Origin: a virus
Virus record (IMG/VR): IMGVR_UViG_3300025264_000024
Location: 1-43,635 of that record
Length of the DNA: 43,635 nucleotides
Reading direction: 5' to 3' (one strand)
A model generated the notes under the pieces. It did not search any database. It saw only the letters and a list, made by a program, of their open reading frames with translations, and was not told where the DNA came from. The position numbers and the translations under genes are program-made. Positions 8,137 to 16,342 of this stretch are shown piece by piece (the first letter of the stretch is position 1; every line of letters starts with the position of its first letter).

Positions 8137-8874
8137 TTAGCGTTTAATCCGTTTGGCAAGGCTACCTCGTTGGGCTGCACCAAGGATACTGTCCCACATA
8201 CGGTCTTGTTCAGACTTCGTAGGAGCACTTCCTCCCTGCAATATTCCAGCTGTTCTCGCTTGATTTGTGGTATCTGGCTTTTTAATTGTGGGCTCTTTGT
8301 ATTCGCCCTTATTCATTTTGAATAACTTGACCAGGTTCTCCAAGGGAACACTATCTTTTGGTTGTTGAGCAAAGTTCATAAATTCCTGAACCTCTCCCTC
8401 ATCCATTTGATAATCGCTTTTGAGACTACTCACAGTATTGTTAAGAAACTGTTTTTGTTCTTGCCCTCTAATAGCATTGCCAACTGCATTATTTATTCTA
8501 GCTTCTTCATCTCTAACTCTAAAGTCGTATGAAGGTGAGCCAGGTTTATTGTACGCATCCCATGGATTGAACTCGTCTTCGTTTAACTGTAATGCTTCAG
8601 TTTGTTTATCTTCACCAGGTTTTCCGACAATATTATCTCTTAAAGACTCTACAAGGTCAGGTCGTTGCTCTAATAAGTTAATGAGTGGTTTGTATTGTTC
8701 AAGATGCTTTTTGTCAGCTAACACTCTATCGTGCATTGACTGAAACTTCTTAGCTTCTTTTTCCCAATTCATATCTTCATTTCCTTCTAAAGTACCTTCT
8801 TGTTGAGACCCAGTTGGAACCGTATCCATAGATTCTCCAACTTGAGTATCGGTTGTTGATGTTTGATTTTCCAT
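8137..8874 (-). CDS. Capsid scaffold protein
   Basis: 245 aa, hydrophilic, acidic at the N-terminus, Gln/Glu/Lys-rich with long predicted helices (NWEKEAKKFQSMHDRVLADK) and a strongly basic last segment (RGSLAKRIKR). Scaffolds typically have an acidic disordered front and a basic helix-turn-helix end that binds the inner capsid face. Position between portal and capsid genes fits. No protease motif is seen, so scaffold removal is probably not by a fused protease. Confidence 0.8.
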   Translation of the reverse strand: MENQTSTTDTQVGESMDTVPTGSQQEGTLEGNEDMNWEKEAKKFQSMHDRVLADKKHLEQYKPLINLLEQRPDLVESLRDNIVGKPGEDKQTEALQLNEDEFNPWDAYNKPGSPSYDFRVRDEEARINNAVGNAIRGQEQKQFLNNTVSSLKSDYQMDEGEVQEFMNFAQQPKDSVPLENLVKLFKMNKGEYKEPTIKKPDTTNQARTAGILQGGSAPTKSEQDRMWDSILGAAQRGSLAKRIKR

Positions 8875-8885
8875 TATTTTCTCCT

Positions 8886-10928
8886 TTAAGATGTCTCGTC
8901 TTGTTGAGCAGAACTACGGTCGATTTCTGTCTTCATCACCTTTAACTCGCCACGTAATTTCTCTAATTCGAGCAACACCTTATCGTTTAGTTTGTTTTTA
9001 CTTACTCGCCTATCGGCACTGGCGTTAGATTCTATATCTTTTAAACGAGTCTTAAATTTTTCAACTTCAGTTCGTTTTCTATCAGATAAAGACTCTCTTG
9101 TAGCCGTTTGCAGGTCTCCCTGTAAATTCTTTATTGTTTCACCCATTTGAGCAACTTGTTGTTCCATTTGTTGTCTTTGATTAATTCGTTTTAAAATACC
9201 TTCCTTATCAAAGATGTCTGGGTTTTTCTTTAATACTTCTATTTGGTCCACTATTCCCATTTGATATGCTTCCATATATACAGCCAGTTCAGCATACTTA
9301 CTGGTTGGTAGTGTTGAACCAGATTCAATTCCAACATCGTGTTGTTCTAAATTGTGTTGTTCCTTTTTTAAGTCAAACACAATTTTTGTTTTATCAGTAT
9401 ACACTTGTGACATTAATTCTGTAATGTCGTTATTGGGTTGAACCAATCTTAATAATTTGTTCACATCGTAATGTGTTTTCCCATAATTATACATTATCTT
9501 TCCTAATCGTTTAATACTAAACTCTATATCTCTTAGTTTTGATTTAGGTCGTTCACTTCCAAGAGCAATTAATCGTTCTGTTCCTCGTGCAGTATCTGGA
9601 GCCTTGTCTCCAACTCCCTGCAGAATTTCTGGAATACCAAAAATAAAATTTATATAAAACTCACACTGCTGTATTAATCTATAAAACTCCCCAGTCAATG
9701 GTTGTGGAGCTGGATAATGCGGCTCCCCCTGAGAAGAATCAACTTCTATTACAGCATTTGGGTTCGCCCAATCCTTCTCTAACTGTGAAAGATTTTCAAC
9801 ACTGCCTATTGGAACTAACAGTTTTAAACCCGCAGATGCTTGTGCGTGAGATAGTGCTAAAGACCAAAGTTTGTTTAGCAATCGTTGCATTGGTCTCGCC
9901 CTGGAGACATCAGAACGAGGATATGGGGTTTGTGTCCAAACGTTTGCTATGGGTACGATAGGGTAAACATCAGTGTTTAACACAGCCTCATATAGCACCA
10001 CCTCACCAATACTAGCAGTTACTTTAATTCTATTTTGAAATACTTGGGTAATATCTACCTGTCCCATTTCAATCATTTTCTTATTGTTCTCTAAGAAAAC
10101 TCTAAAGTCTGCTTCATCTACAATAAATTCTTGACCACTCTGATTCTCAAAAAGACGATAGAATGGAACTTTTACTTTTCTAAACCTTTCCAATATTTGA
10201 AAACGTTTATAATGAATATCCGAATATCCCTTTACCGTATCAGGTGTATAAGTATTCATTGAGCTCTGATTAACATTGTCAGGATAATCGTCATCATAAG
10301 CATAGGTTGATATTTCATCAATCAACCTGTCTACTTCCTCTCCAGTCTCTGGGTCTATGCTTATCCCCAATTCTGGATATAAATTCAATACTTGGTCATT
10401 TGATAAAATGGTAGACAAAATCATATTATCTGCATCAGAAAAAAATCTATCTCTTGATGAAGCTGGAACATATACTCTGAACGGGTCTATATAAGAAAAC
10501 TTTACATCTCCCCTACCAAAGTCAGAGTCATAGTCTACATATGCATATAAAAATCCCAACCCCACAATACAATAATCGTGGATAGCTTGTTTTACTTGTG
10601 CGTCACCATCAGAGTTTTGCCAAACAAAACCCATGATTTCTCTCCACAGATAAGCCAATGAACTGTCAGAGTCCTCTCTCGGTACCACTGTAAAAACGGG
10701 TGGCCGTGAAGTAAGCATACTTTTCAGCCGTTCTACCGCAGGAGAAATTCTATCCATAGGGACATCTGCTTGATTTCGTGATGCTAACTCTTGAGACTCC
10801 GCTTTACTAAAATGATTTCCAAGATAAAAGTCTACATCTTGTCTCGCATCTAGTTCCCAAGCACCCCTATCATCTTTATATCTGTCAAATAATTGTTGGT
10901 TTTCTAATGCTCTATTGTCGTATTTCAT
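8886..10928 (-). CDS. Portal protein
   Basis: 680 aa. The N-terminal half has the look of P22-type portal proteins: DVDFYLGNHFS, MDRISPAVERLKSMLTSRPPVFTVVP, a helix with the phrase DYCIVGLGFLYAYVDYD, and SYIDPFRVYVP. The central part includes the PYPRSDVSRARPMQRLLNKLWSLA stem/crown region and GIPEILQGVGDKAPDTARGTERLIALGSER. The C-terminal ~120 residues form a long charged coiled coil (MEQQVAQMGETIKNLQGDLQ). It forms the dodecameric DNA gate at one capsid vertex and docks terminase and the neck. Size and gene order support the call strongly. Confidence 0.85.
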   Translation of the reverse strand: MKYDNRALENQQLFDRYKDDRGAWELDARQDVDFYLGNHFSKAESQELASRNQADVPMDRISPAVERLKSMLTSRPPVFTVVPREDSDSSLAYLWREIMGFVWQNSDGDAQVKQAIHDYCIVGLGFLYAYVDYDSDFGRGDVKFSYIDPFRVYVPASSRDRFFSDADNMILSTILSNDQVLNLYPELGISIDPETGEEVDRLIDEISTYAYDDDYPDNVNQSSMNTYTPDTVKGYSDIHYKRFQILERFRKVKVPFYRLFENQSGQEFIVDEADFRVFLENNKKMIEMGQVDITQVFQNRIKVTASIGEVVLYEAVLNTDVYPIVPIANVWTQTPYPRSDVSRARPMQRLLNKLWSLALSHAQASAGLKLLVPIGSVENLSQLEKDWANPNAVIEVDSSQGEPHYPAPQPLTGEFYRLIQQCEFYINFIFGIPEILQGVGDKAPDTARGTERLIALGSERPKSKLRDIEFSIKRLGKIMYNYGKTHYDVNKLLRLVQPNNDITELMSQVYTDKTKIVFDLKKEQHNLEQHDVGIESGSTLPTSKYAELAVYMEAYQMGIVDQIEVLKKNPDIFDKEGILKRINQRQQMEQQVAQMGETIKNLQGDLQTATRESLSDRKRTEVEKFKTRLKDIESNASADRRVSKNKLNDKVLLELEKLRGELKVMKTEIDRSSAQQDETS

Positions 10929-11002
10929 CTATTTTTATATAAAAAAGTATAATTATTCGTGTGGAAATTTACAAAATTAGGGTTTCGGTTTGCAAGAAGT
11001 TT

Positions 11003-12607
11003 CTACTCAATAGACCCAGTAATCCAGTTGTATAGCTTGTTTGTCTTTAAGTTGGCTTCTTTTTCCATGCTTTTTGCAAAATTTTTGGCTTCTATCACAG
11101 CACTACTTGGGGCTCTTGCAAAGTAATCTGCATAATATAGAGCATCCATTAGGTCATCATTCTTTGGTTTGGGGTGTTCAAAGAGCTCATCTACCAGTTC
11201 AGTCATGTGTTTTTTAATATATAATTTTTTAGAATTAACAATCGGACCCAGTGCTGTTTCCAACCTATCTTCCTTTTTAATTCCATACGGAGGTTTGACT
11301 CCTTTAAATATTCCAGGCATTAATCTTTTTTCTTTTGCAGAGATACGGGTTGTCATATCTCGTACCATTTCTTGAGCTGCTACCGTTTCAATACTAACCC
11401 TTCTTACAGGAGAATACTCCTTTGCCATGCCTATTATTTTTTCTGCCATATCAAATGCTGGAATCTTCTCTCTGAAATAATCCAGAACATATCTATTCTT
11501 GTTTGCATCAATCCCCATTACTAAAATAACCTGATAGTCTGAACGGGTTGTTGCTGTTGCAGCTAAGTCTACTCCAATGTACACATGAATAGGAACTGCT
11601 TCATCATCATTAACAATGTAGGCATAATTGTTCTTTACTTCAAAATGGTGGTTGTAATACTGTATTCTATCTATCTTGAACGCAGCAGACGAAGAATCCC
11701 GAGCATCATTCATATACTCTTGTGCATACTTGTTCACCAACCCTGCTTCTATAAATTCTTTTCTTTTATTCTCCAATTTCTTTAAAGAGAATTGTTGGGG
11801 CCACAAAGGCTTTCCATCTTCAATGGCTTGATGAAAGGTTACATCCCAAGGGTAACTACGCTTGTTTTTACGTGCATCTCTAACCCCATCGTGAATATCT
11901 TGTAGGAACGAATCATAGTGTACAATAGTACCAGCCAACCAAATCCAACCTTCACTCCCAGGAGTTTCTTCTAAGGAAGGGTAGACCGTAGATACAATCC
12001 ATTTCTTTAGTTCTGCTCTTCTTTCTGGTGTTTTGGTATTCAGCTCTGATTCAAAGTCATCTAAAATGATTCCTGTATATCGTACTCCTACTTCTGCTCT
12101 ACCTCGTAAACGCTGAGAAGACCCCTTTGCAATAATTCTATCACCTTTAGGTGTAACAATGTCTTTTTCTGTCCATCGCTTTCCTACACTCCCACCATCC
12201 ATGTTCCCAAAATAGTAACGAATAATTTCATTTTCTTCAAAATGGTGTCGGATATATTTTACGTGGTCAATGGATTGTCCTTGTTCTTCAGACACCCAAG
12301 CCACAAAGTTTTGTTTATCTGTTTCGGCAAAGAGGAACTTATGCATAATGGCAGCCTTCGCTAAAATACTTTTCCCCATCCCCCGAGGAATAATATTACA
12401 AATACGAGCTCCAGGCTTATGGGAAATTAATTTTGTTGACACATCATAATGGAATTGAGGGCTTTCACTCTTATGTAAAAAGTCCTGTGGTAAGAATACA
12501 CGACCAAAAAAAATTAAGTCTTTATACGCTTTGGCCAATACCTCATCACGTTCTGCCATCGTAGAGGGACTAGGGATAATATTAGTCTTCTTCTTTTCCA
12601 CGTTCAA
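11003..12607 (-). CDS. terL: Terminase large subunit
   Basis: 534 aa. The N-terminal ATPase has a Walker A of the terminase type, R75-G-M-G-K-S80 (NIIPRGMGKSILAKA), and a Walker B region TGIILDDFESE near residue 180. The C-terminal RNase H-like nuclease begins at YIGVDLAATATTRSDYQVILVMG (first catalytic Asp) and ends with DDLMDALYYADY (last acidic cluster). It cuts concatemers and pumps DNA into the prohead through the portal. The start lies within the end of the TerS gene (26-bp overlap), implying coupled translation. Confidence 0.93.
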   Translation of the reverse strand: MNVEKKKTNIIPSPSTMAERDEVLAKAYKDLIFFGRVFLPQDFLHKSESPQFHYDVSTKLISHKPGARICNIIPRGMGKSILAKAAIMHKFLFAETDKQNFVAWVSEEQGQSIDHVKYIRHHFEENEIIRYYFGNMDGGSVGKRWTEKDIVTPKGDRIIAKGSSQRLRGRAEVGVRYTGIILDDFESELNTKTPERRAELKKWIVSTVYPSLEETPGSEGWIWLAGTIVHYDSFLQDIHDGVRDARKNKRSYPWDVTFHQAIEDGKPLWPQQFSLKKLENKRKEFIEAGLVNKYAQEYMNDARDSSSAAFKIDRIQYYNHHFEVKNNYAYIVNDDEAVPIHVYIGVDLAATATTRSDYQVILVMGIDANKNRYVLDYFREKIPAFDMAEKIIGMAKEYSPVRRVSIETVAAQEMVRDMTTRISAKEKRLMPGIFKGVKPPYGIKKEDRLETALGPIVNSKKLYIKKHMTELVDELFEHPKPKNDDLMDALYYADYFARAPSSAVIEAKNFAKSMEKEANLKTNKLYNWITGSIE

Positions 12608-13319
12608 TCACCTTCACCTTGGCTCCGCTTAATTCCATTATCTCTTCTTTACTAAACCCAGTAAACGCTTGTCCTAATAAAAGGGATTCACTGCGTCTTT
12701 CTTTTGGATAGAGACTTTGTATCTTCATAAAGTTTTCCAATGCACGTATCTTGACTGCATCCGAAGTCTCTTCATTCTCTATAATTTCTTTGGCACGTTC
12801 TAAGGTCCAACGTTTATCAACCCCAATATCGGTCAACAGTTCTTCAATTTCTTTTTCCACTTCTTTTTTTATCCTTGTTTGTCTTAGGAGAATTGATGTT
12901 TTTACCTTTGCGGTTTCTTTGTTGTTCGTTTCAAAACACTCAAGGTATGCTTGGGTTGGGTTCTCGCCATGAGCCACCATCTTCACAAACCGTATCTCTC
13001 TCCATGATAGTTTCTTTTCTTCTACATCCTTCTTTCTAAAGGTGTGAAAATCTTTTTTCGGTGGTCCTTGCATCTTTCCAGAAGCAAAGCACGGACCTAA
13101 AAGAGTTACAAAATAACTATCATACGCACGAATATGCGTATTCTTCATTGTTTTGCGTTTCAATATTTGGGTTATCTTGTTGTCATCGGTGACAACCCAA
13201 TCATTTTCCTCTCCCTCTCTCCAGTCTTGAATTAATTCTGCATCGGGAAAGGTAGACCGAAATTCTTTTTCATTCTTAAAGATATAACGGGGAACCCCTT
13301 TAATGATGCGTTTATACAT
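12582..13319 (-). CDS. terS: Terminase small subunit (putative)
   Basis: 245 aa. A helical core at residues ~105-160 (LSWREIRFVKMVAHGENPTQAYLECFE ... RIKKEVEKEIEELL) matches the pattern of Terminase_2-type small subunits, in which a helix-turn-helix recognises packaging sites. The first ~100 residues are an unusual extra domain with a basic patch (ILKRKTMKNTHIRAY). The gene overlaps the stop of the metallophosphoesterase by one base and runs into terL. The position immediately before terL strengthens the call. Confidence 0.72.
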   Translation of the reverse strand: MYKRIIKGVPRYIFKNEKEFRSTFPDAELIQDWREGEENDWVVTDDNKITQILKRKTMKNTHIRAYDSYFVTLLGPCFASGKMQGPPKKDFHTFRKKDVEEKKLSWREIRFVKMVAHGENPTQAYLECFETNNKETAKVKTSILLRQTRIKKEVEKEIEELLTDIGVDKRWTLERAKEIIENEETSDAVKIRALENFMKIQSLYPKERRSESLLLGQAFTGFSKEEIMELSGAKVKVIERGKEED

Positions 13320-14092
13320 TATCCTTCAACAACGTGTCCCCATACAATACATTTCCCACCAACCACTTCAATAATTTCTACTTGAAAGTTGCCATTCGGA
13401 AACCAGGTCACAATGCTGAATGCGTGATTCCAATTATGTAAACGGCCACGTAGCCATTTGTTTTTTTCTCGAGACATATCTTTAAGACATCCAATTCCCC
13501 ACGCCCCAATAGTTCCTGCATCAAGCTTGGTTAAGGTGTGCCTTTGTACATCATGGGTATGTCCGTACATAATATTGGCTCCATATGTCTCGAGATGTTT
13601 CTTCGCATGATAGACGGTTGCATAAGCTCCATGAATAAAGTTTAACTTTCCAATCTTCAATGGAACGTTGTATTCATAATACTTATACCCTCGTTGTTTA
13701 ATACGACACGCCTTTGGAAATGTATAGTCTTCCATATACGGATATTTCTCTACAAAGTTGTCCATCCATATCTCGTGGTTGCCTTGTAACATATAACGCT
13801 GATTTACTTTGTTTTTATCTAATACAGCATCAATTCTATCTAGGCCTTCGTTGACCTCTGCAATATCTTGGTCACAATAAGGCAGTTGATATTCTAAGGA
13901 AGGAAGTTTCTTTCCTTTGTACTTCCACGCAGAGAAGTTATGCCACTCACCCACATCACCAATGTTGACGTACAGGTCAGGTTTGACAATCTCTACTGCT
14001 TGTAAAGCACAGGACAGAGCTTTCTCATCTTGCAATGGAAAGTGAATGTCTGAAAAAATAATTCCTCGTTTAAGCTTTTGGTTCTTCGCCAT
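13319..14092 (-). CDS. Calcineurin-like metallophosphoesterase
   Basis: 257 aa with the complete metal-binding motif series: D15-x-H17 (FSDIHFP), G45-D46 (NIGDVGEW), G104-N-H-E107 (LQGNHEIW), a later His in FIHGAY, and G-H-T-H in MYGHTHDV. These residues bind a di-metal centre that hydrolyses phosphodiesters or phosphomonoesters. The substrate is unknown. Placement just before terminase in a probable late operon suggests a role in DNA metabolism or packaging rather than early takeover. Its start overlaps the end of the 66-aa gene upstream by 23 bases. Confidence 0.85.
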   Translation of the reverse strand: MAKNQKLKRGIIFSDIHFPLQDEKALSCALQAVEIVKPDLYVNIGDVGEWHNFSAWKYKGKKLPSLEYQLPYCDQDIAEVNEGLDRIDAVLDKNKVNQRYMLQGNHEIWMDNFVEKYPYMEDYTFPKACRIKQRGYKYYEYNVPLKIGKLNFIHGAYATVYHAKKHLETYGANIMYGHTHDVQRHTLTKLDAGTIGAWGIGCLKDMSREKNKWLRGRLHNWNHAFSIVTWFPNGNFQVEIIEVVGGKCIVWGHVVEG

Positions 14093-14270
14093 CGGTTGTA
14101 AACTGCATCATCTCTATGGAATCCACCAAGTGCGGTACTTCAATATCTTCAATGATATGAAATATCTCTATTAATCGTTCCAGTACATCTGGATTGGTGG
14201 TAAGAATGTCGGCTCCCCTTACTTTGTTGACAAGTGTCTTCAATCTTCGGAGGCCTACTTCTAATTCCAT
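14070..14270 (-). CDS. Small helical acidic protein (66 aa)
   Basis: MELEVGLRRLKTLVNKVRG starts a helical, leucine-rich and acidic protein with no recognised family. It overlaps the metallophosphoesterase start at its 3' end and its ATG touches the stop of the preceding 66-aa gene (TAATG at 14270), so all three are translated in a chain. It may be a partner of the phosphoesterase; nothing in the sequence proves this. Confidence 0.6.
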   Translation of the reverse strand: MELEVGLRRLKTLVNKVRGADILTTNPDVLERLIEIFHIIEDIEVPHLVDSIEMMQFTTDGEEPKA

Positions 14271-14470
14271 TATTTCTTCTTAGGTTCTTTTGATGGTGGG
14301 GATGCTTCTTCGGCGGGTGCTTCTAACCCTTTGAGTGCAGCGATTGCTCCACGTAATTGTTCCATGGCCACCACAATTTCTTGTACTCTGGCAGTCAGTT
14401 GTGCTCTCTCTTGTGCGAGTTTATCAAAGTTTCCTTGATACTCTTCTACACTTTGTTGTAAATTTTTCAT
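14270..14470 (-). CDS. Coiled-coil protein, first gene of the late operon (66 aa)
   Basis: MKNLQQSVEEYQGNFDKLAQ opens a heptad-patterned coiled coil. The tail is EAPAEEASPPSKEPKKK, probably disordered. A GGAGAAATGAATG leader supplies a Shine-Dalgarno site. It is the first gene after the 460-bp intergenic region, hence the likely 5' end of the late transcript. Function unknown. Confidence 0.6.
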   Translation of the reverse strand: MKNLQQSVEEYQGNFDKLAQERAQLTARVQEIVVAMEQLRGAIAALKGLEAPAEEASPPSKEPKKK

Positions 14471-14639
14471 TCATTTCTCCATTTAGTTGGTATGAAACTA
14501 CGACCTTTCTTAAAGGCTCTGCAACATCTTTTTGTGTTTTTCACCCAAAAATATCTATTTGGGGTAGTTGATTATCTTTTCCTTGACTTGGGGCTATTTA
14601 TCCCTTATCTTTAAAACAGAGTTTTCAGGGAAATATTAT

Positions 14640-14741
14640 TAGGGTAACCCTATTAGGGTACCCTAATGTCGGGAACCATTATTCGGTTCATCAATATTAG
14701 GGTACCCAACACACACACTAATATTAGGGAACCCTAATATT
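14640..14741. promoter_or_regulatory. Cluster of TTAGGG/CCCTAA palindromes (operator or origin candidate)
   Basis: Within about 100 bp there are four related dyads: TAGGGTAACCCTA at 14640-14652, ATTAGGGTACCCTAAT at 14652-14667 (perfect 16-mer), TTAGGGTACCCAA at 14697-14709 (one degraded arm), and ten-base arms AATATTAGGG/CCCTAATATT around AA at 14720-14741. A further short dyad GAACC/GGTTC lies between the second and third. Repeated even-spaced palindromes of one sequence type are what a dimeric DNA-binding protein would use, so this is a candidate operator for the late operon or a replication origin. Confidence 0.55.
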
Positions 14742-14818
14742 CGGGTTGTGAAAAAAACTTTTCAAAAAAATTTGATGATTTTGTGTGCGGTTCTTTCATT
14801 GCGAAACACCCCCCGTCG

Positions 14819-14835
14819 TTTTCCAAGTTGGAAAA
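14819..14835. promoter_or_regulatory. 17-bp palindrome
   Basis: TTTTCCAA-G-TTGGAAAA is a perfect dyad with one central base. Its sequence differs from the TTAGGG cluster, so it would be read by a different protein. Candidate operator for the late operon. Confidence 0.4.
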
Positions 14836-14911
14836 TTCGGATTAGGTTGAAAAAGCCCAAGTAGAAACTCCTTGTTGAAATTCCTAATTGAGCTTTAACG
14901 CCTCTATAATT

Positions 14912-14928
14912 CCTTAGCTATACTAAGG
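14912..14928 (-). terminator. Short hairpin after the 93-aa gene
   Basis: CCTTAG-CTATA-CTAAGG forms a six-base-pair hairpin a few bases downstream of the stop at 14931. No U-run follows on the minus transcript. It could be a weak terminator for the small-gene group. Confidence 0.3.
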
Positions 14929-14930
14929 TA

Positions 14931-15212
14931 TTACTGCCTTAAATCAATGACTTGTAAGCCGTTGTATTCAGCGTCTAGATTAAGCCAAGCAGTGTTCAAT
15001 ATATTAGTCTTATTATATCTGCCTGTAAATCTATTTTTATGATATTCAGCTTTATATTTAGATACTATTTCAATACCATTGTTAGACTTAATCAATACCT
15101 TATCTAATCCAAACTTTTTACATTTATGGATTAAAGATAATCTTAATCCTTTTGGCAAATCAAGAGATAGTATTTCATTTAGTAGTGCTTGTTTATTCAT
15201 TTTGTATTTCAT
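14931..15212 (-). CDS. Small early protein (93 aa)
   Basis: Starts MKYKMNKQALLNEILSLDLP with AAGGA upstream of the ATG. It is basic, with a central RFTGRYNKTNILNTAW segment. No family is recognised. The promoter-like site at 15246-15277 lies just upstream, and the 5' leader (GGGTATGAATCAATTTAA...AAGGAA) resembles the leaders of the neighbouring small genes, so it is probably expressed as its own short transcript. Confidence 0.6.
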   Translation of the reverse strand: MKYKMNKQALLNEILSLDLPKGLRLSLIHKCKKFGLDKVLIKSNNGIEIVSKYKAEYHKNRFTGRYNKTNILNTAWLNLDAEYNGLQVIDLRQ

Positions 15213-15245
15213 GATATTTCCTTATTTTTAAATTGATTCATACCC

Positions 15246-15277
15246 TTACTACGATATAAGGGGGCTAAGGTTCCCAA
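15246..15277 (-). promoter_or_regulatory. TTGGGAAC-N18 promoter (minus site 1)
   Basis: On the minus strand TTGGGAAC (15277-15270) is followed after exactly 18 nt by TAGTAA (15251-15246). It drives the 93-aa gene. The -10 part overlaps the stop codon of the 67-aa gene. Confidence 0.65.
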
Positions 15278-15452
15278 CTTTATATATATCTTTTTTATTA
15301 CTCACAAGATATTCACAACCCATAGTTATATAATAGTCTTCTAAGGCTCTACAATAGGCATACAAGCCACTTAAACGCCCTAAGGTATACCAAGTATACC
15401 CTAAAATATTAATATGATTAAAAGTTCCTAATAATATAACTTTTATAATCAT
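15249..15452 (-). CDS. Small protein (67 aa)
   Basis: The most gene-like part is WYTLGRLSGLYAYCRALEDYYITMGCEYL, a helical, aromatic-rich stretch. The only ATG is at 15452, inside the 3' end of the 107-aa gene (35-bp overlap), with no clear Shine-Dalgarno site. A variant box TTAGGAAC lies within the first codons, so a downstream non-ATG start is possible. Function unknown; gene call moderately supported. Confidence 0.45.
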   Translation of the reverse strand: MIIKVILLGTFNHINILGYTWYTLGRLSGLYAYCRALEDYYITMGCEYLVSNKKDIYKVGNLSPLIS

Positions 15453-15741
15453 TAGTTTTAAAATTATCTAAGTCATATTTATAAAATTCAATTACTTCTG
15501 TTTTGTTCTTTATCATAAGAAGCGATAAATCATAAGCTTCAAATAAATCATCTAAATTATCATATTCTGAATAATCACAACACAAAGAAATATAATCAAA
15601 CTCTATCTGAAAATCTTCTTCTTCAAGTTCTTCAAGATAATTGAAGAGTGCTTTTTTACCCTCATAAGAGAAATTATCTTTATGCTGTGAAAATTCATTC
15701 GTTAAGTTTATAAAATCGTGCTCTGTTAATGTCATAATCAT
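15418..15741 (-). CDS. Acidic small early protein (107 aa)
   Basis: Very acidic and aromatic (YLEELEEEDFQIEFDYISLCCDYSEYDNLDDLFEAYD). A highly charged DNA-mimic-like composition is noted, but no family is recognised. The ATG at 15741 has a second ATG two codons on and AAGGAA upstream. It lies directly behind the promoter at 15777-15808. Confidence 0.6.
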   Translation of the reverse strand: MIMTLTEHDFINLTNEFSQHKDNFSYEGKKALFNYLEELEEEDFQIEFDYISLCCDYSEYDNLDDLFEAYDLSLLMIKNKTEVIEFYKYDLDNFKTNDYKSYIIRNF

Positions 15742-15776
15742 ATTATTAGTTCCTTATATTAATTGGTTTCATGCTT

Positions 15777-15808
15777 ATCTTACTACCTATAATTATAAAA
15801 GTTCCCAT
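15777..15808 (-). promoter_or_regulatory. ATGGGAAC-N18 promoter (minus site 2)
   Basis: ATGGGAAC (15808-15801), 18 nt, then TAAGAT (15782-15777). The downstream leader GAAACCAATTAATATAAGGAA leads to the 107-aa gene. The site sits a few bases after the stop of the 70-aa gene. Confidence 0.7.
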
Positions 15809-15812
15809 TTAT

Positions 15813-16025
15813 TTATAATATTTTTGTTAAAGTTGTCAAGTCTTTTACTTTAAAATGTTTAGGTAGATGTTCATTTAATATAGTTTCCAATTCTTTATTT
15901 AATAATAATAGTTTTTGAATTGTATTAATTTCATTTAGAGCGTCTTTATAATCTTTTAATATTTTTATAAATATTTCTCTATTTATTGCTTTTTTATTTT
16001 TTTCATATTCTTTAATTAATATCAT
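15813..16025 (-). CDS. Small early protein (70 aa)
   Basis: A Lys/Ile/Leu-rich helical protein (MILIKEYEKNKKAINREIF) with a second helix ALNEINTIQKLLLLNKELETIL. The start ATG follows AAGGAATAAATAAT. It is preceded by its own promoter at 16060-16091. Function unknown. Confidence 0.6.
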   Translation of the reverse strand: MILIKEYEKNKKAINREIFIKILKDYKDALNEINTIQKLLLLNKELETILNEHLPKHFKVKDLTTLTKIL

Positions 16026-16059
16026 ATTATTTATTCCTTATTTAAATTGTTTTACCCTT

Positions 16060-16091
16060 ATCTTACTACCTATAACAAATAAAGTTCCCAT
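16060..16091 (-). promoter_or_regulatory. ATGGGAAC-N18 promoter (minus site 3)
   Basis: ATGGGAAC (16091-16084), 18 nt, TAAGAT (16065-16060). Leader GGGTAAAACAATTTAAATAAGGAATAA then ATG of the 70-aa gene. It begins three bases after the stop of the 61-aa gene. Confidence 0.7.
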
Positions 16092-16093
16092 AT

Positions 16094-16279
16094 TTATTTT
16101 ATTGCTCTAATATATTCTTTAGTAAATTTATCTTTAAAGTAGTCATGCTTTTTGTCGCTGTGCATATACATATAAATATTATGTTTTGCACTTGGGAATT
16201 GTTTAAACATGTTTTCAAATATTTCTTTTATAGTTCTGTTTGTGTCAATGTGTTCAATCGTAATATTTTTATTAGTCAT
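16094..16279 (-). CDS. Small early protein (61 aa)
   Basis: Begins MTNKNITIEHIDTNRTIKEI and contains FKQFPSAKHNIYMYMHSDKKHDYF, rich in His and Tyr. No family recognised. The leader before the ATG (TAAAACAATTTAAGGAATAAAAAAA) is nearly identical to that of the 89-aa gene. Its own promoter is at 16311-16342. Confidence 0.55.
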   Translation of the reverse strand: MTNKNITIEHIDTNRTIKEIFENMFKQFPSAKHNIYMYMHSDKKHDYFKDKFTKEYIRAIK

Positions 16280-16310
16280 TTTTTTTATTCCTTAAATTGT
16301 TTTACATCTA

Positions 16311-16342
16311 CTCTTACTACCTATAATTAAAAAGGTTCCCAT
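16311..16342 (-). promoter_or_regulatory. ATGGGAAC-N18 promoter (minus site 4)
   Basis: ATGGGAAC (16342-16335), 18 nt containing TATAGGTAG, then TAAGAG (16316-16311). It overlaps the last codons of the 89-aa gene and drives the 61-aa gene. Confidence 0.7.

Larger units (their letters stand above)
14471..14930. other. 460-bp intergenic region upstream of the late operon
   Basis: No convincing gene is present. It holds the palindrome cluster, an A/T-rich stretch with runs of A at 14752-14769, a C-rich run ACCCCCCCG near 14807-14814, the 17-bp palindrome at 14819-14835 and a short hairpin at 14912-14928. It separates the minus-strand small-gene group from the late operon, both transcribed leftwards. 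The late promoter is expected here, but I see no copy of the early TTGGGAAC-N18 promoter in it. Confidence 0.6.

Noticed and set aside
12203-12210. TTGGGAAC on the minus strand inside terL
   Set aside because: The hexamer 18 nt downstream is GGAAAG, not -10-like; a chance match.
15400-15431. TTAGGAAC-N18-TTTAGG as a twelfth promoter for the 67-aa gene
   Set aside because: The box is altered, the -10 is poor, and no ATG follows in frame, so I did not count it.
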